A stretch of DNA of 64,000 nt, taken from contig NZ_FOSQ01000007.1 of the NCBI RefSeq assembly GCF_900114315.1, forward strand, positions 160,282 to 224,281, given 5' to 3'. Both the position numbers and the translations under genes were made by a program. The notes beneath the pieces are model-generated. The model was not told the origin of the DNA and searched no databases. It saw only the letters and a program-made list of their open reading frames with translations. Source of the DNA: Falsiroseomonas stagni DSM 19981 (GTDB lineage: Bacteria > Pseudomonadota > Alphaproteobacteria > Acetobacterales > Acetobacteraceae). This document shows positions 44,414 to 54,943 of the stretch, one piece after another (the first letter of the stretch is position 1; the number at the start of each line of letters is the position of its first letter).

Positions 44414-47062
44414 TCAGCCGCCGAGCGCGGCCCGGATCGCCGCGAGTGCCTCCGCCGCCTTCGCCGCATCCGGCCCGCCGGCCTGGGCCATGTCCGGCTT
44501 GCCGCCGCCGCCCTTGCCGCCGATGGCGGCGCTGGCCGCGCGGACCAGCGTCACGGCATCGGTCTTGCCCTTCGCGGCCTCCCCGATGCCGACGAAGACG
44601 CTGGCCTTGCCTTCCGCGGTCGCGACCACGCCGACGACATCGGCGGTGCCGGATTGCAGGATGGCCTCGACCACGCCCTTCAGGTCCTTGGGCGGCATTT
44701 CGCCGAGTTCACGCAGCGCCACGCGGAGCCCGGCGATGGTCTCGACCTCCGCCGCCGCACCACCGGTCGCGAGCTTCTTGCGGAGGTCGCTGACCTCGCG
44801 CTCCAGCTTCTTGCGTTCCTCCAGCAGGTTGGCGATGCGCTCCGCCAGTTCGGCCGGCCTGGCCTTCAGGACGGAGGACGCCTCGTTCAGCTGGCGGTCG
44901 CGCTCCTCGATCACCTTCAGCGCGGCCTCGCCGGTCACGGCCTCCACGCGCCGGATGCCGGCGGCGACGGCGCCCTCGGCCACGATGCGGAACAGGCCGA
45001 TATCGCCGGTGCGCTTCGCATGCGTGCCGCCGCAGAGTTCCAGCGAATAGACGCCGAAACGCTCCGTGGCACTGGGGTCATGCCCCATGGAGACGACGCG
45101 CACCTCCTCCCCGTACTTCTCGCCGAACAGCGCCATGGCGCCGATCTGCACGGCGGCGTCAGGGGTCATCAGGCGGGTGACGACTTCCGCATTCTCGCGG
45201 ATGCGGCTGTTCACCTCCGCCTCCACCCAGGCGAGGTCCGCATCCGTCATGGGCACGGGCTGGCTGACGTCGAAGCGCAGCCGGTCCGGCGCGTTCAGCG
45301 ACCCCTTCTGCGCGACATGGGTGCCGAGGCGACGGCGCAGCGCCTCATGCAGCAGGTGCGTCGCCGAGTGATGGGCCCTGATCGTGGAGCGGCGTGCGTG
45401 ATCGACCTCCGCCTGCACGGCGAGGCCAAGCTTGGCCTCCCCATGCGCGACGACGCCGACATGGACGAAGAGGTCGCCGAGCTTCTTCTGCGTGTCGCGG
45501 ACGTTGATCCGGCAGCCCTCGCCGGCCGAGATCAGCCCGGTATCGCCGACCTGGCCGCCGGATTCCGCGTAGAAGGGCGTCTGGTTCAGGATGACGGAGA
45601 CCTCGGTCCCCGCGACCGCGCTGTCCACCACCTGGCCATTGGCGACGATGGCGAGGATCTCGCCCTCCGCCGTCTCGGTGGAGTAGCCGAGGAATTCGGA
45701 GGCGCCGAGCTTCTCCTTCAGGTCGAACCACAGCGTTTCCGTCGCGGCCTCGCCCGACCCGGCCCAGGCGGCGCGGGCGCGCTTGCGCTGCTCGGCCATC
45801 GCGGCCTCGAAGCCCGCGGTATCGACCGTCTTGCCCTCGCCGCGCAGCGCATCCTGCGTCAGGTCGAGGGGGAAGCCGTAGGTGTCGTAGAGCTTGAAGG
45901 CGACGTCGCCCGGCAGCGTCCCGCCGTCTCCAAGCCGGCCCGACTCATCGGCCAGCAGGCCGAGGCCGCGTTCCAGCAGGGACCGGAAGCGGGTCTCCTC
46001 CAGCCGGAGGGTTTCGACGACCAGCGCCTCGGCGCGGAGAATCTCGGGATAGGCGGCGCCCATCTGGCGGGTCAGCGCGGGCACCAGGCGGTGCAGCAGC
46101 GGCTCCCGCGCGCCCATCATGTGGGCGTGGCGCATGGCGCGGCGGAGGATGCGGCGCAGCACATAGCCGCGGCCTTCATTGGACGGCATGACGCCGTCGG
46201 CGATCAGGAAGGTGCCGGCGCGGAGGTGGTCCGCCACCACGCGGTGGCTGGTCTTCCACTGGCCGTCGGGATCCTGGCCGGTGGCCTCGCTGCTCGCCAG
46301 GATCAGGGCGCGCAGCGTGTCGGTGTCGTAGTTGTCGTGCTTGCCCTGGAGGATGGCGGCGAAGCGCTCGAGGCCCATGCCGGTGTCGATCGAGGGGCGC
46401 GGCAGCGGCACGCGGGTGCCGGGGGGGCCTTCCTCATACTGCATGAAGACCAGGTTCCAGATCTCGATGAACCGGTCGCCATCCTGGTCCGCGCTGCCGG
46501 GCGGGCCGCCGAAGATCTTGTCGCCATGGTCGAAGAAGATCTCGGAGCACGGGCCGCAGGGGCCGGTATCGCCCATCCGCCAGAAATTGTCGGAGGTCGG
46601 GATGCGGATGATGCGGCTGTCGGGTAGGCCGGCGATCTTCTTCCAGTAGACGGGGGCTTCCTCGTCCTCCGAATAGACCGTCACCAGCAGGCGGTCCTTC
46701 GGCAGGCCGAAATCGCGGGTCAGCAATTCCCAGGCATGGCCGATCGCCTGTTCCTTGAAGTAGTCGCCGAAGCTGAAATTGCCCAGCATCTCGAAGAAGG
46801 TGTGATGGCGGGCGGTATAGCCGACATTGTCCAGGTCGTTGTGCTTGCCGCCGGCGCGGACCGACTTCTGCGCGGTGGTGGCGCGTGAATAGGGCCGCTT
46901 CTCCTGCCCCGTGAAGACGTTCTTGAACTGCACCATGCCGCTGTTCGCGAACATCAGCGTCGGGTCGTTCCGCGGCACAAGCGGGGAGGATTCAACCACC
47001 TCGTGCCCATTACGGCGGAAGTAGTCGAGGAAGGTGGCGCGGATGTCGTTGCTGCTGGTCAT
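44414..47062 (-). CDS. alaS: Alanyl-tRNA synthetase
   Basis: 882 residues from the ATG at 47062; the frame is open 71 codons upstream, but alignment starts at [23 protein letters not shown]. The class II catalytic core is present, with [26 protein letters not shown] and MQYEEG. The editing domain zinc ligands are HHSATHLLH and [15 protein letters not shown]-Ala region with coiled coil follows, then DhhA1-like [19 protein letters not shown]. It charges tRNA-Ala and is essential. It is separated from recA by an inserted block. Confidence 0.95.
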   Translation of the reverse strand: MTSSNDIRATFLDYFRRNGHEVVESSPLVPRNDPTLMFANSGMVQFKNVFTGQEKRPYSRATTAQKSVRAGGKHNDLDNVGYTARHHTFFEMLGNFSFGDYFKEQAIGHAWELLTRDFGLPKDRLLVTVYSEDEEAPVYWKKIAGLPDSRIIRIPTSDNFWRMGDTGPCGPCSEIFFDHGDKIFGGPPGSADQDGDRFIEIWNLVFMQYEEGPPGTRVPLPRPSIDTGMGLERFAAILQGKHDNYDTDTLRALILASSEATGQDPDGQWKTSHRVVADHLRAGTFLIADGVMPSNEGRGYVLRRILRRAMRHAHMMGAREPLLHRLVPALTRQMGAAYPEILRAEALVVETLRLEETRFRSLLERGLGLLADESGRLGDGGTLPGDVAFKLYDTYGFPLDLTQDALRGEGKTVDTAGFEAAMAEQRKRARAAWAGSGEAATETLWFDLKEKLGASEFLGYSTETAEGEILAIVANGQVVDSAVAGTEVSVILNQTPFYAESGGQVGDTGLISAGEGCRINVRDTQKKLGDLFVHVGVVAHGEAKLGLAVQAEVDHARRSTIRAHHSATHLLHEALRRRLGTHVAQKGSLNAPDRLRFDVSQPVPMTDADLAWVEAEVNSRIRENAEVVTRLMTPDAAVQIGAMALFGEKYGEEVRVVSMGHDPSATERFGVYSLELCGGTHAKRTGDIGLFRIVAEGAVAAGIRRVEAVTGEAALKVIEERDRQLNEASSVLKARPAELAERIANLLEERKKLEREVSDLRKKLATGGAAAEVETIAGLRVALRELGEMPPKDLKGVVEAILQSGTADVVGVVATAEGKASVFVGIGEAAKGKTDAVTLVRAASAAIGGKGGGGKPDMAQAGGPDAAKAAEALAAIRAALGG

Positions 47063-47202
47063 CGCCTGATCGCTGCCATCATTTGGAACCCCTGCCCACG
47101 GAAGGGATGCCGCCGCCACGGCCGGAAGGCCCAGGCGAAAGCCGCGTCCCTTACCGCGCGATGAACTGAACGTCGAGGGTCGGCGGTTGCGGGCGCGAAG
47201 CC

Positions 47203-47227
47203 GGAACTGCCACGCGGCCGCGCCGTT
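47203..47227 (+). promoter_or_regulatory. EcfG-type general stress promoter
   Basis: GGAAC (47203-47207), a 16-base spacer and CGTT (47224-47227) match the alphaproteobacterial EcfG consensus GGAAC-N16/17-CGTT exactly. It drives the DUF892 ferritin-like gene that begins at 47290, leaving about 55 bases of untranslated leader. DUF892 genes are frequent members of the general stress regulon. Confidence 0.65.
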
Positions 47228-47289
47228 CGGGCCGAGGAGGGGGGGCCGAGGAATGCCCCCCGGCACCGAACACACGAGGGAGGCCCATC

Positions 47290-47781
47290 ATGGCCGAAGA
47301 CTTCAAGTCGCTGATGATCGAGGCGTTGCAGGACGCCTACAGCGCCGAGACCCAACTGATCGAGGCCCTGCCCGACATGGCGGAAGCCGCGCAAAGCCCG
47401 ACTCTCCGCCAGGCCTTCGAGGATCACCTGGCCCAGACACGTGGCCATGTGGAGCGGCTGGAGCGGGCGGCGGAACTGCTGGACGCCGATCCCGAAGGGG
47501 AGGAATGCGAGGCGATGGAGGGCCTGACCGCCGAGGCGGAGGAGATCATGGACGACCATGACGAGGGCCCGGTCCGCGACGCTGCCCTGATCGGCGCCGC
47601 GCAGAAGGTGGAGCACTACGAGATCGCGACCTACGGCACGCTGCACGCCATGGCGAAGGCGGCCGGGATGCAGGAGGTCGCGGACCTCTTCGCCCAGACG
47701 CTCGCCGAGGAGAAAACGGCGGACGAGAAGCTGACCCTGCTGGCGGAGCGGGAGGTGAACCCGGCCGCCCTCGCCGCCTGA
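47290..47781 (+). CDS. Ferritin-like DUF892 (YciE/YciF) stress protein
   Basis: 163 residues forming a four-helix bundle with no signal peptide. Metal-ligand positions are visible as Glu in YSAETQLIEALP, Glu/His in HLAQTRGHVERLERA, Glu/His in KVEHYEIATYGTLHAMA, and Glu in TLAEEKTADEKL. Members of this family accumulate in stress and may bind iron or manganese. A clear EcfG-type promoter lies 63 bases upstream. The gene is divergent from alaS and convergent with an amidohydrolase gene. Confidence 0.85.
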   Translation: MAEDFKSLMIEALQDAYSAETQLIEALPDMAEAAQSPTLRQAFEDHLAQTRGHVERLERAAELLDADPEGEECEAMEGLTAEAEEIMDDHDEGPVRDAALIGAAQKVEHYEIATYGTLHAMAKAAGMQEVADLFAQTLAEEKTADEKLTLLAEREVNPAALAA

Positions 47782-47797
47782 CGGGCGCGCGGCGCCC

Positions 47798-48694
47798 TCA
47801 TGACGCGGGGGCGCCGCCTTCGGGGCCGAAGCCGTAGAGCGCCTGCGGATTGTCCACCAGGATGCGCCGCAGGGCCGCCTCATCCCGGACCCAGCCGGCG
47901 ATCCGCGCCAGGGCGCGGCCGTCATCCACGGCCTCGAAGGCCTCGGGCGTGGCAGGGTCGCCCGTCCGGACGCGACCGGGATGCGGCCAATCGCTGCCCC
48001 AGAGGAGGCGCTGCGGCGACGCCGCCACCAGGGCGCCGACCAGATCGGCCAGCACCGGCGCATCATCGGGATCGGCAACCGAGCGCTGCGGCGCCGACAG
48101 CTTGATGTGGAGGCCCTCCCCCTCGACCAGATGCACGATGTTCCGCGCTGCCGTCGCGAGCGGCGTCTCCTTCAGGCCAACCAGGCCGAAATGGTCGATC
48201 ACGACCGGAACCCCGGCCCCGCCGAGCTGGCCCCGCAGGGCCCAGAGCACCTCATGGCCGGCGAAGATCTGGAGGTGCCAGGCGCTGCAACGCAGCCGGC
48301 GCGCGAAGGCCGCTACCGTGGCACTGGCGCAATCGACGTCCGTGGCGCCGGTCGTGGCGAGGTTGAGGCGGACGCCGCGCGCGCCTGCCTCATGCAGGTC
48401 GGCCAGTGCCGCATCGCCGATCCCGGGATGCACGACGACGACCGCCCGCGCGCGACCCGCCATGCGACGCACCGCATCGAGCGTGCAGCCGTTATCCGTG
48501 CCGTAGACGCTCGGCTGCACCACGACGACGCGGGCCAGGCCGTGGTCGTCGAGGAAGCCGCGAAGCTGGTCGGCATCCGCCAGGCCCGGCGTGTAGCTGC
48601 GCCCCGGCATGAAGGGAAAACGGGCGGGATCGCCGAAGGCATGGGTGTGGCAATCGGTGCTGCCGGCGGGAAGGGCCTCCATCAGGGCTGCCAT
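47798..48694 (-). CDS. Amidohydrolase family protein, 2-pyrone-4,6-dicarboxylate lactonase-like
   Basis: 298 residues from the ATG at 48694, which overlaps the upstream Bug gene's stop (TGATG). It is a TIM-barrel metal-dependent hydrolase: DCHTHAFGD near the N-terminus, VVVVQPSVYGTDN, VVIDHFGLV and LLWGSDWPHPG before the C-terminus. These place it with the LigI/amidohydrolase-2 group that opens lactones or decarboxylates aromatic acids. Paired with a Bug protein, it probably acts on a carboxylic compound taken up by that protein. The substrate is not evident. Confidence 0.82.
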   Translation of the reverse strand: MAALMEALPAGSTDCHTHAFGDPARFPFMPGRSYTPGLADADQLRGFLDDHGLARVVVVQPSVYGTDNGCTLDAVRRMAGRARAVVVVHPGIGDAALADLHEAGARGVRLNLATTGATDVDCASATVAAFARRLRCSAWHLQIFAGHEVLWALRGQLGGAGVPVVIDHFGLVGLKETPLATAARNIVHLVEGEGLHIKLSAPQRSVADPDDAPVLADLVGALVAASPQRLLWGSDWPHPGRVRTGDPATPEAFEAVDDGRALARIAGWVRDEAALRRILVDNPQALYGFGPEGGAPAS

Positions 48695-49698
48695 CAATCG
48701 AGGGTGGCGCCCGAGGCCCGGACCACGGGACCCCAATAGGCGATCTGCTGGTCCCAGAAGGCGGTGAACTCGGCAGGGCGCGACCCCACGAGATCGAGCC
48801 CCAGATCGACCATCCGCTGGCGGCAGCCGGGTTCCGTCACGGCCTGGATGGTCGCCTCCGCCAGCCGGTCCACGATCGGCGGTGGCGTGCCGGCCGGGGC
48901 GTAGACGCCGTGCCAGATATAGGTCTCGTAGCCCGGCAGGCCGGCCTCCGCGATGGTCGGCACGCCCGGCAGCAGCGCGGCCCGCTCCGCCGTCGTCACA
49001 CCGAGCGCGCGGAAGCGCCCCTCCCGCACCTGGGGCAGCAAGGCGGGGATCACGTTCACCATGAAGTCGATCTGGCCCGCGAGCATGTCGTTGATCGCCT
49101 GCCCTTCGCCCCGGTAGGGGACATGCACGGCTTCGACCCCTGCCATGCGGGTGAACAGCGCGGCCGAGAGGTGCAGGATCGTGCCGGCGCCGGATGTGCC
49201 GTAGCTGAGGCCGCTGGGCCGCGCCCGCATCAGGTCGATGAGTTCCTGGACCGTGCGCGCCGGCAGGTCGGCCCGCACCGCGAGGACATTCGGCGCGCGC
49301 GCGACCTGGCTGACAGCGACGAAGTCCCGCCGCACGTCGAAGGGCAGGTTGCGGTAGAGGAAGCTGTTCAGCACGGCCGATGAGACGGTGTGCAGGATGA
49401 TGGTGTAGCCATCCGGCGCGGCCTTGGCCGCCGCATCCGTGCCGATGGTCCCGCCCGCGCCACCCCTGTTCTCCACCACCACAGGCTGGCCCAACGCCGT
49501 CTGCATGCAACTGGCGAGCAGCCGCCCGACGATATCGGCGGTGCCGCCCGTGGCGAAGGGGATGATCATGCGGACGGGCCGGGCGGGATAGGGCTGCGCC
49601 AGGGCCGGCTGCGGCATCGCCAGCGCCAGCACCACGGCGGCCAGGGCAGAGGCGGCGAGACGGCGGCAACCGGGCAATCGAGGATGGGCAAAGGCCAT
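48694..49698 (-). CDS. Bug-family (TctC-like) solute-binding protein
   Basis: A 334-residue periplasmic protein. The signal peptide covers about 1-34 (RLAASALAAVVLALAMPQPALA, cut before QPYPARP). VRMIIPFATGGTADIVGRLLA and ENRGGAGGTIGTDAAAKAAPDGYTI are Bug hallmarks. There are no TctA/TctB genes. It is translationally coupled to the lactonase-like amidohydrolase. A 12-base palindrome at 49754 stands ahead of it. This pair lies between alaS and recA, which are neighbours in many alphaproteobacteria. Confidence 0.87.
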   Translation of the reverse strand: MAFAHPRLPGCRRLAASALAAVVLALAMPQPALAQPYPARPVRMIIPFATGGTADIVGRLLASCMQTALGQPVVVENRGGAGGTIGTDAAAKAAPDGYTIILHTVSSAVLNSFLYRNLPFDVRRDFVAVSQVARAPNVLAVRADLPARTVQELIDLMRARPSGLSYGTSGAGTILHLSAALFTRMAGVEAVHVPYRGEGQAINDMLAGQIDFMVNVIPALLPQVREGRFRALGVTTAERAALLPGVPTIAEAGLPGYETYIWHGVYAPAGTPPPIVDRLAEATIQAVTEPGCRQRMVDLGLDLVGSRPAEFTAFWDQQIAYWGPVVRASGATLD

Positions 49699-49753
49699 GC
49701 GGATCTTCCTCCCTGGATGGCGGCATTGGCGGCGCAGCGTTCTAAAACATCAC

Positions 49754-49765
49754 GTTCCATGGAAC
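49754..49765. promoter_or_regulatory. Perfect palindrome upstream of the Bug gene
   Basis: GTTCCATGGAAC is a perfect 12-base inverted repeat 56 bases before the Bug start codon. On the minus strand it is followed closely by ATGTTTTAGAAC, AT-rich enough to hold a -10 element. It fits an IclR-like or similar operator that would control the Bug/amidohydrolase pair. No regulator gene is adjacent. Confidence 0.45.
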
Positions 49766-49813
49766 TCCGCATGGATCAAGTCCCAACCGCGCCGGCGCGC
49801 CTGCCCGGGCAGC

Positions 49814-49846
49814 AAAAAGGGGATGGGAGCCTGCGCTCCCATCCCC
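49814..49846 (-). terminator. Rho-independent terminator of recA
   Basis: On the minus strand, perfect 12-base arms (GGGGATGGGAGC and its complement) enclose a 4-base loop and run directly into TTTTT. It begins 42 bases beyond the recA stop, so recA transcription should end here. Confidence 0.85.
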
Positions 49847-49888
49847 CCTGCATCACGGATCGGCAGGCCGAAGCCTGCCCGCCAGCGG

Positions 49889-50923
<1,035 letters not shown>

Positions 50924-51116
50924 GAGGCTCGCTCTCCCGAACTCCCGGGCCCGATTCCCGGTATCAACCTGGGGGCGCAATCCCCGGCCGGATCCTCACC
51001 CGCCGGTCACACCCCGCGTCACCTTGGACCAGAAAGCGGCGCGACTCCAAGTGCCGCGCAACCCCCTGTCCCTCGGCTCGGAATATGGCCCGGAACGGCC
51101 GGCCCGACAAGAACAT

Positions 51117-52691
51117 TTAGGAAACTTTCACCACCCCCTCGGGCAGGATGCCTTTCAGTTCCGTGACCAGCGCACCCAGGCTGTAGGGCTTGGCCATCAG
51201 GCGGATGCGCTCCGCCGCCAGGTCCCGCCCCAGCGCGGCCTCCGCATAGCCGGACACCAGCAGCACCGGCAGCTCGGGCCAGCGGTCCCGCAACCGGGCG
51301 GTGAGTTCCAGCCCGTCCAGGCCCGGCATCACCACGTCCGACACCAGCGCCAGTGGCACGGCCCCGCTCCTGTCCAGCATCTCCAGCGCTTCCTCGGAAC
51401 AGCCGGCGCTCATCACCTCGAACCCCGCGCGGCGGAGCGCACGCTCCGCCAGGCGCAGCAGCGGCACCTCATCCTCCACCAGCAGCACGGCAGGGCCGCC
51501 CGGGGGGGGCTCGGGCGCCGGCGGCGGCGGGGGCGAAGCGGTGGGCGGCGCCACCATGGCGGCCGGCACCACCGGGTCCGCCGGCCCTTCATGCCGCGGC
51601 ATCCAGATGCGGAAGCGCGCCCCCTCCCCCCGCCGGCTGTCCACCGCGATGAAGCCGCCGGATTGCCGGACGATGCCATGCACGGTGGACAGGCCGAGCC
51701 CGGTGCCGCCCTGCTCGCGCTTGGTGGTGAAGAAGGGGTCGAAGATCCGGGGCAGCACCTCAGGCGGGATGCCGGCGCCGCTATCGACCACTTCCAGCAT
51801 GGCATAGCGCCCGGCGGGCAGGGTTTCAGTCCCGATCGTCTCGGGCGACAGCACCACCGCATGGCCCGTCGCGATCCGTAGGGACCCGCCTTCCGGCATC
51901 GCGTCCCGGGCATTGAGCGCCAGGTTCATGATGACCTGGTCCAGCTGCGTGGGGTCCATCCGCACGCGGCGGGACGGTTCCTCCAGCGCGATGGTCAGCC
52001 GGACCCGGCTGCCGAGCAGCCGCCGCAGCAACTCCCCCATGGCGGAGACGGCGATGTTGAGGTCCACCACCCGCGGCCGCAGCGCCTGCTGCCGGGCGAA
52101 GGCGAGCAGTTGCTTCACCAGCGCCGCGCCGCGCCCGGCGCTTTCCAGCACCTGGCGCAGTTCCGACGCCGCCTCCCCGCCCGGGGCGCGGGAAAGCGCC
52201 GCTTCAGCACTGCCGGCGATGGCGGTCAGCAGGTTGTTGAAGTCATGCGCGATGCCGCCCGCCAGCGCGCCCACCGCCTGCAGCCGTGCCGCGCCCGCCT
52301 GCTGTTCCGCGGGCCGCGCCGCGATGCGGGACAGGCGCAGCACCGCGCCACGGTCCGGCGCGGGCAGCTTGCGGTGCTCCATCTCCAGCCGCGGCGAACC
52401 CTCCGACGCCATGGCGATCGCCACGCGCTGCCCGGTGGCCAGCGCGGCCAGCGCCGCCTCCTTCCCCTCCGCCGCCATCAGCGCCGCGATCGGCAGGCCC
52501 GGGCGCGGCGGCAGGAGCGGCCCGCAGAGCCCCGCGAATTCCGCGTTCCACGTCACCAGCCGATCCTCGGCATCCAGCAGCGCGATCCCGGGCGAGGCCG
52601 CGTCCAGCACCGCGCGCACCACGGCGTCCTCGGCCGGGCGGCGGTTGCGGCCGCGGAGCAGGTCCTGCAGGGTCCGGCGCGGATCAGGCAT
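51117..52691 (-). CDS. Hybrid histidine kinase with PAS and receiver domain
   Basis: 524 residues, cytosolic with no membrane segment. An N-terminal PAS domain (about 25-125, ALLDAEDRLVTWNAEFAGLCG) leads to the dimerisation helix with H149 in GIAHDFNNLLTAIAG. The ATPase domain has N-box NLALNARDAMPEGG and GGTGLGLSTVHGIV. A C-terminal receiver has Asp452 in SDVVMPGLDG and Lys501. The arrangement resembles CckA-like kinases without their membrane part. It is transcribed after the flgB-flhB cluster in the same direction (68-base gap) and may feed motility control. Confidence 0.85.
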   Translation of the reverse strand: MPDPRRTLQDLLRGRNRRPAEDAVVRAVLDAASPGIALLDAEDRLVTWNAEFAGLCGPLLPPRPGLPIAALMAAEGKEAALAALATGQRVAIAMASEGSPRLEMEHRKLPAPDRGAVLRLSRIAARPAEQQAGAARLQAVGALAGGIAHDFNNLLTAIAGSAEAALSRAPGGEAASELRQVLESAGRGAALVKQLLAFARQQALRPRVVDLNIAVSAMGELLRRLLGSRVRLTIALEEPSRRVRMDPTQLDQVIMNLALNARDAMPEGGSLRIATGHAVVLSPETIGTETLPAGRYAMLEVVDSGAGIPPEVLPRIFDPFFTTKREQGGTGLGLSTVHGIVRQSGGFIAVDSRRGEGARFRIWMPRHEGPADPVVPAAMVAPPTASPPPPPAPEPPPGGPAVLLVEDEVPLLRLAERALRRAGFEVMSAGCSEEALEMLDRSGAVPLALVSDVVMPGLDGLELTARLRDRWPELPVLLVSGYAEAALGRDLAAERIRLMAKPYSLGALVTELKGILPEGVVKVS

Positions 52692-52759
52692 GCGGTTCTC
52701 CTCGGCAATGCCACGCGGCCACCCGGGGCGGCAGCGAGGGCACGGGCTGGTTCACGGCG

Positions 52760-53824
52760 TCAAGCATGCCGTGCGGCGGCGCCATTCTGGCGCCAGACAT
52801 AGGCGATGATCTCGGCCATCGCCTGGTAGTGTTCCGCCGGAATCTCGGCATCGATGTCCAGCCGCCAAAGCGCGCGGGCCAGCGGCGGATTGGCCACCAG
52901 CGGCACGCCGGCGCTGGTCGCTGCCTCCCGGATCCGGGCCGCCATGGCGTCGACGCCCTTGGCCACGATTCGTGGCGCCGCCTCCCCCCCGCCATAGGCC
53001 AGGGCCACGGCGTAGTGGGTGGGGTTGGTGATGACGACGGCGGCGTTCGGTACCGCGGCCATCATGCGCCGGCGCCCCTGCACCTGGCGCATCTGCCGCC
53101 GGCGCGCCTTCAGCATCGGGTCGCCGTCCGATTCCTTGGCCTCGTCCCGCAGGTCCTGGCGGCTCATGCGCATCTGGCGGGCGAAACGGAAGCGGACCCA
53201 CAACAGGTCCAGCAGCGCCACGCCCGCGAAGGCCACCAGCGCCGCCATCATCAGCCGCATGGCCACCGCCCCGGCCGCCTGGGGCAGCGCCGCCGCCGGC
53301 TGGTGCAGCGCCGCCTGCAGCGCCGCAAGGTCCGATCCCACATGCCACAGCGCCGCGCCCACGATCAGGAGCTTCAGCAGCGTGCGCAGGAACTCCATCA
53401 GCGCCTCAGGCCCCACCAGGCGCTTCAGCCCAGCCCAGGGGCTGATCTTGCTGAGCCGCGGCACCATGGGCTTGGCGGAGACCAGGCCCCGTGTCTGCGC
53501 CAGCGTCCCCGCCACGGCACCCAGCGACACCGCCGCCGCCACCGGGATCACCACCAGCGCACCCCACCAGAACAGCGTCATGGCGGCATTCGCTATGCCG
53601 AGGGTATGCGCCGATTCCAGCGCGCCGCGCATGGCGCGCATCAGGTCGAAGCCGATGGTCGGCAGCACCAGCATCGTCGCCAGGGTCCCGGCGGCCAGGC
53701 CCGTCCAGCCCACCACCTCCCGGGACAGCGCGACCTGCCCTTCCTCCCGCGCCTTCTCGAGCCGCTTCGGTGTCGCGGCCTCGGTCTTGTCGCCGGCCTC
53801 CGGGCCATCTCCCTCCTCAGCCAC
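52760..53824 (-). CDS. flhB: Flagellar export switch protein FlhB
   Basis: 354 residues starting with GTG at 53824, three bases after the FliR stop. It has four hydrophobic segments, the N-terminal PKRLEKAREEGQVALSREVV, and the autocleavage site N267-P268-T269-H270 in VVITNPTHYAVALAY. That site marks the cytoplasmic switch domain, which changes export from rod/hook to filament substrates. It lies at the end of the flgB-flgC-fliE-fliQ-fliR-flhB run, followed by the hybrid kinase. All elements for activity are present. Confidence 0.93.
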   Translation of the reverse strand: MAEEGDGPEAGDKTEAATPKRLEKAREEGQVALSREVVGWTGLAAGTLATMLVLPTIGFDLMRAMRGALESAHTLGIANAAMTLFWWGALVVIPVAAAVSLGAVAGTLAQTRGLVSAKPMVPRLSKISPWAGLKRLVGPEALMEFLRTLLKLLIVGAALWHVGSDLAALQAALHQPAAALPQAAGAVAMRLMMAALVAFAGVALLDLLWVRFRFARQMRMSRQDLRDEAKESDGDPMLKARRRQMRQVQGRRRMMAAVPNAAVVITNPTHYAVALAYGGGEAAPRIVAKGVDAMAARIREAATSAGVPLVANPPLARALWRLDIDAEIPAEHYQAMAEIIAYVWRQNGAAARHA

Positions 53825-53827
53825 CGC

Positions 53828-54610
53828 TCAGCGCACCCCGGGCAGGGTGGCGAAGCCGGTGCGCAGCGCCTCCAGCAGCGTCGCGATCATCGGCGGCGCC
53901 AGCAGGGCAAGCAGGCCGAGCCCCGCCAGGATCTGCCCCGGCACGGCGATGAAGAAGGTCTGCACCTGCGGCGCCAGCCGCGCCAGCAGGCCGAGTGCCA
54001 CGTTCAGCAGCACCGCGCCGACCACGAAGGGCGCCGCGATCCGCAGCGCGAGGTCGAGTGAATCGGCCCCCATCCGTGCCACCGCCAGCGCCGCCGACCC
54101 CGTCGGGAAGGGCGCGCCGGCCGGCATCACGGCGTAGCTTTCCGCCAGCGCCGCCAGCGGCACCTGGTAGAGGCCGGTCGACAGCACCAGCACCGCCGCC
54201 ATCAGCGCGAAGGCCCGGCCCAGCGCCGTGCCGCCCATGCCGAGCGACGCGTCGAAGGCGAAGAGGCTGGAAAGCCCGATCAGCGTCGCGACCGCCTGCC
54301 CGGCCATGGCGAAGGCCAGCACCAGGATGCGGGCCAGCGTGCCGATCCACAGGCCGATGACGATCTCCGTCACCAGCAGCCGCGTCATATCCGCCAGGTC
54401 ATCCGGCATCGGCGGCAGGCCGGGCGCCAGCACGGGCAACAGCAGCGCCACCAGCGCCAGGCCGAGCCCGAGGCGCAGCGGCGCCGGCACCTCCGCCTCC
54501 CCCAGCCCCGGCAGCAGCATCACCGCCGCGCCCAGCCGCGCAAAGACCAGCGCGGCCTGGAAGACCAGGCCGGGCAGCATCTGCAGCAGGGCGTGGTCGG
54601 CTTCCGTCAC
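53828..54610 (-). CDS. fliR: Flagellar export gate protein FliR
   Basis: 260 residues beginning with a GTG at 54610 that overlaps the FliQ stop by GTGA. It has six hydrophobic segments, with FliR landmarks LLVTEIVIGLWIGTLARILVLAF and AFALMAAVLVLSTGLYQVPLAALAESY. It forms the export-gate channel with FliP and FliQ in the inner membrane. Three bases separate it from flhB. Confidence 0.92.
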   Translation of the reverse strand: MTEADHALLQMLPGLVFQAALVFARLGAAVMLLPGLGEAEVPAPLRLGLGLALVALLLPVLAPGLPPMPDDLADMTRLLVTEIVIGLWIGTLARILVLAFAMAGQAVATLIGLSSLFAFDASLGMGGTALGRAFALMAAVLVLSTGLYQVPLAALAESYAVMPAGAPFPTGSAALAVARMGADSLDLALRIAAPFVVGAVLLNVALGLLARLAPQVQTFFIAVPGQILAGLGLLALLAPPMIATLLEALRTGFATLPGVR

Positions 54611-54882
54611 GGCATGCCGCCAAGCGCCACCATGCGGTCGAACAGCGTGCTGCTCCATCCCTGCATGACCGAGGCGGTGAAGGGGCCGAGCAGCAGCATC
54701 AGCGCGCCGCCCATCACGAGCTTCGGCAGGAAGGCCAGCGTCGCCTCCTGCACCTGCGTCAGCGCCTGCACGAGGGAGACGGCGAGGCCCACCACCAGCA
54801 CCGCGACCAGCGGCGGTCCCATCACCTGCATCGAGACCCAGATCGCTTCGCGAAGCGACTGGGCCATGGCTTCCTCGACCAT
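54607..54882 (-). CDS. fliQ: Flagellar export gate protein FliQ
   Basis: 91 residues with two transmembrane helices. It opens EAIWVSMQVMGPPLVAVLVVGLAVSLVQALTQVQEATLAFLPKL, the highly conserved FliQ core. It packs around the FliPQR export gate in four copies. It overlaps the FliR start by four bases and follows fliE by about 60 bases. Confidence 0.93.
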   Translation of the reverse strand: MVEEAMAQSLREAIWVSMQVMGPPLVAVLVVGLAVSLVQALTQVQEATLAFLPKLVMGGALMLLLGPFTASVMQGWSSTLFDRMVALGGMP

Positions 54883-54943
54883 CCCGCCCTCCTGGCAACC
54901 CGCATCCCCTCATGGGCACGGCGACACGCGCGGACAGCGCGCG

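Noticed and set aside
51093-51114. Two GAAC words upstream of recA as a LexA box
   Set aside because: Spacing between them is 14 bases, not the 7 expected for GTTC-N7-GTTC.
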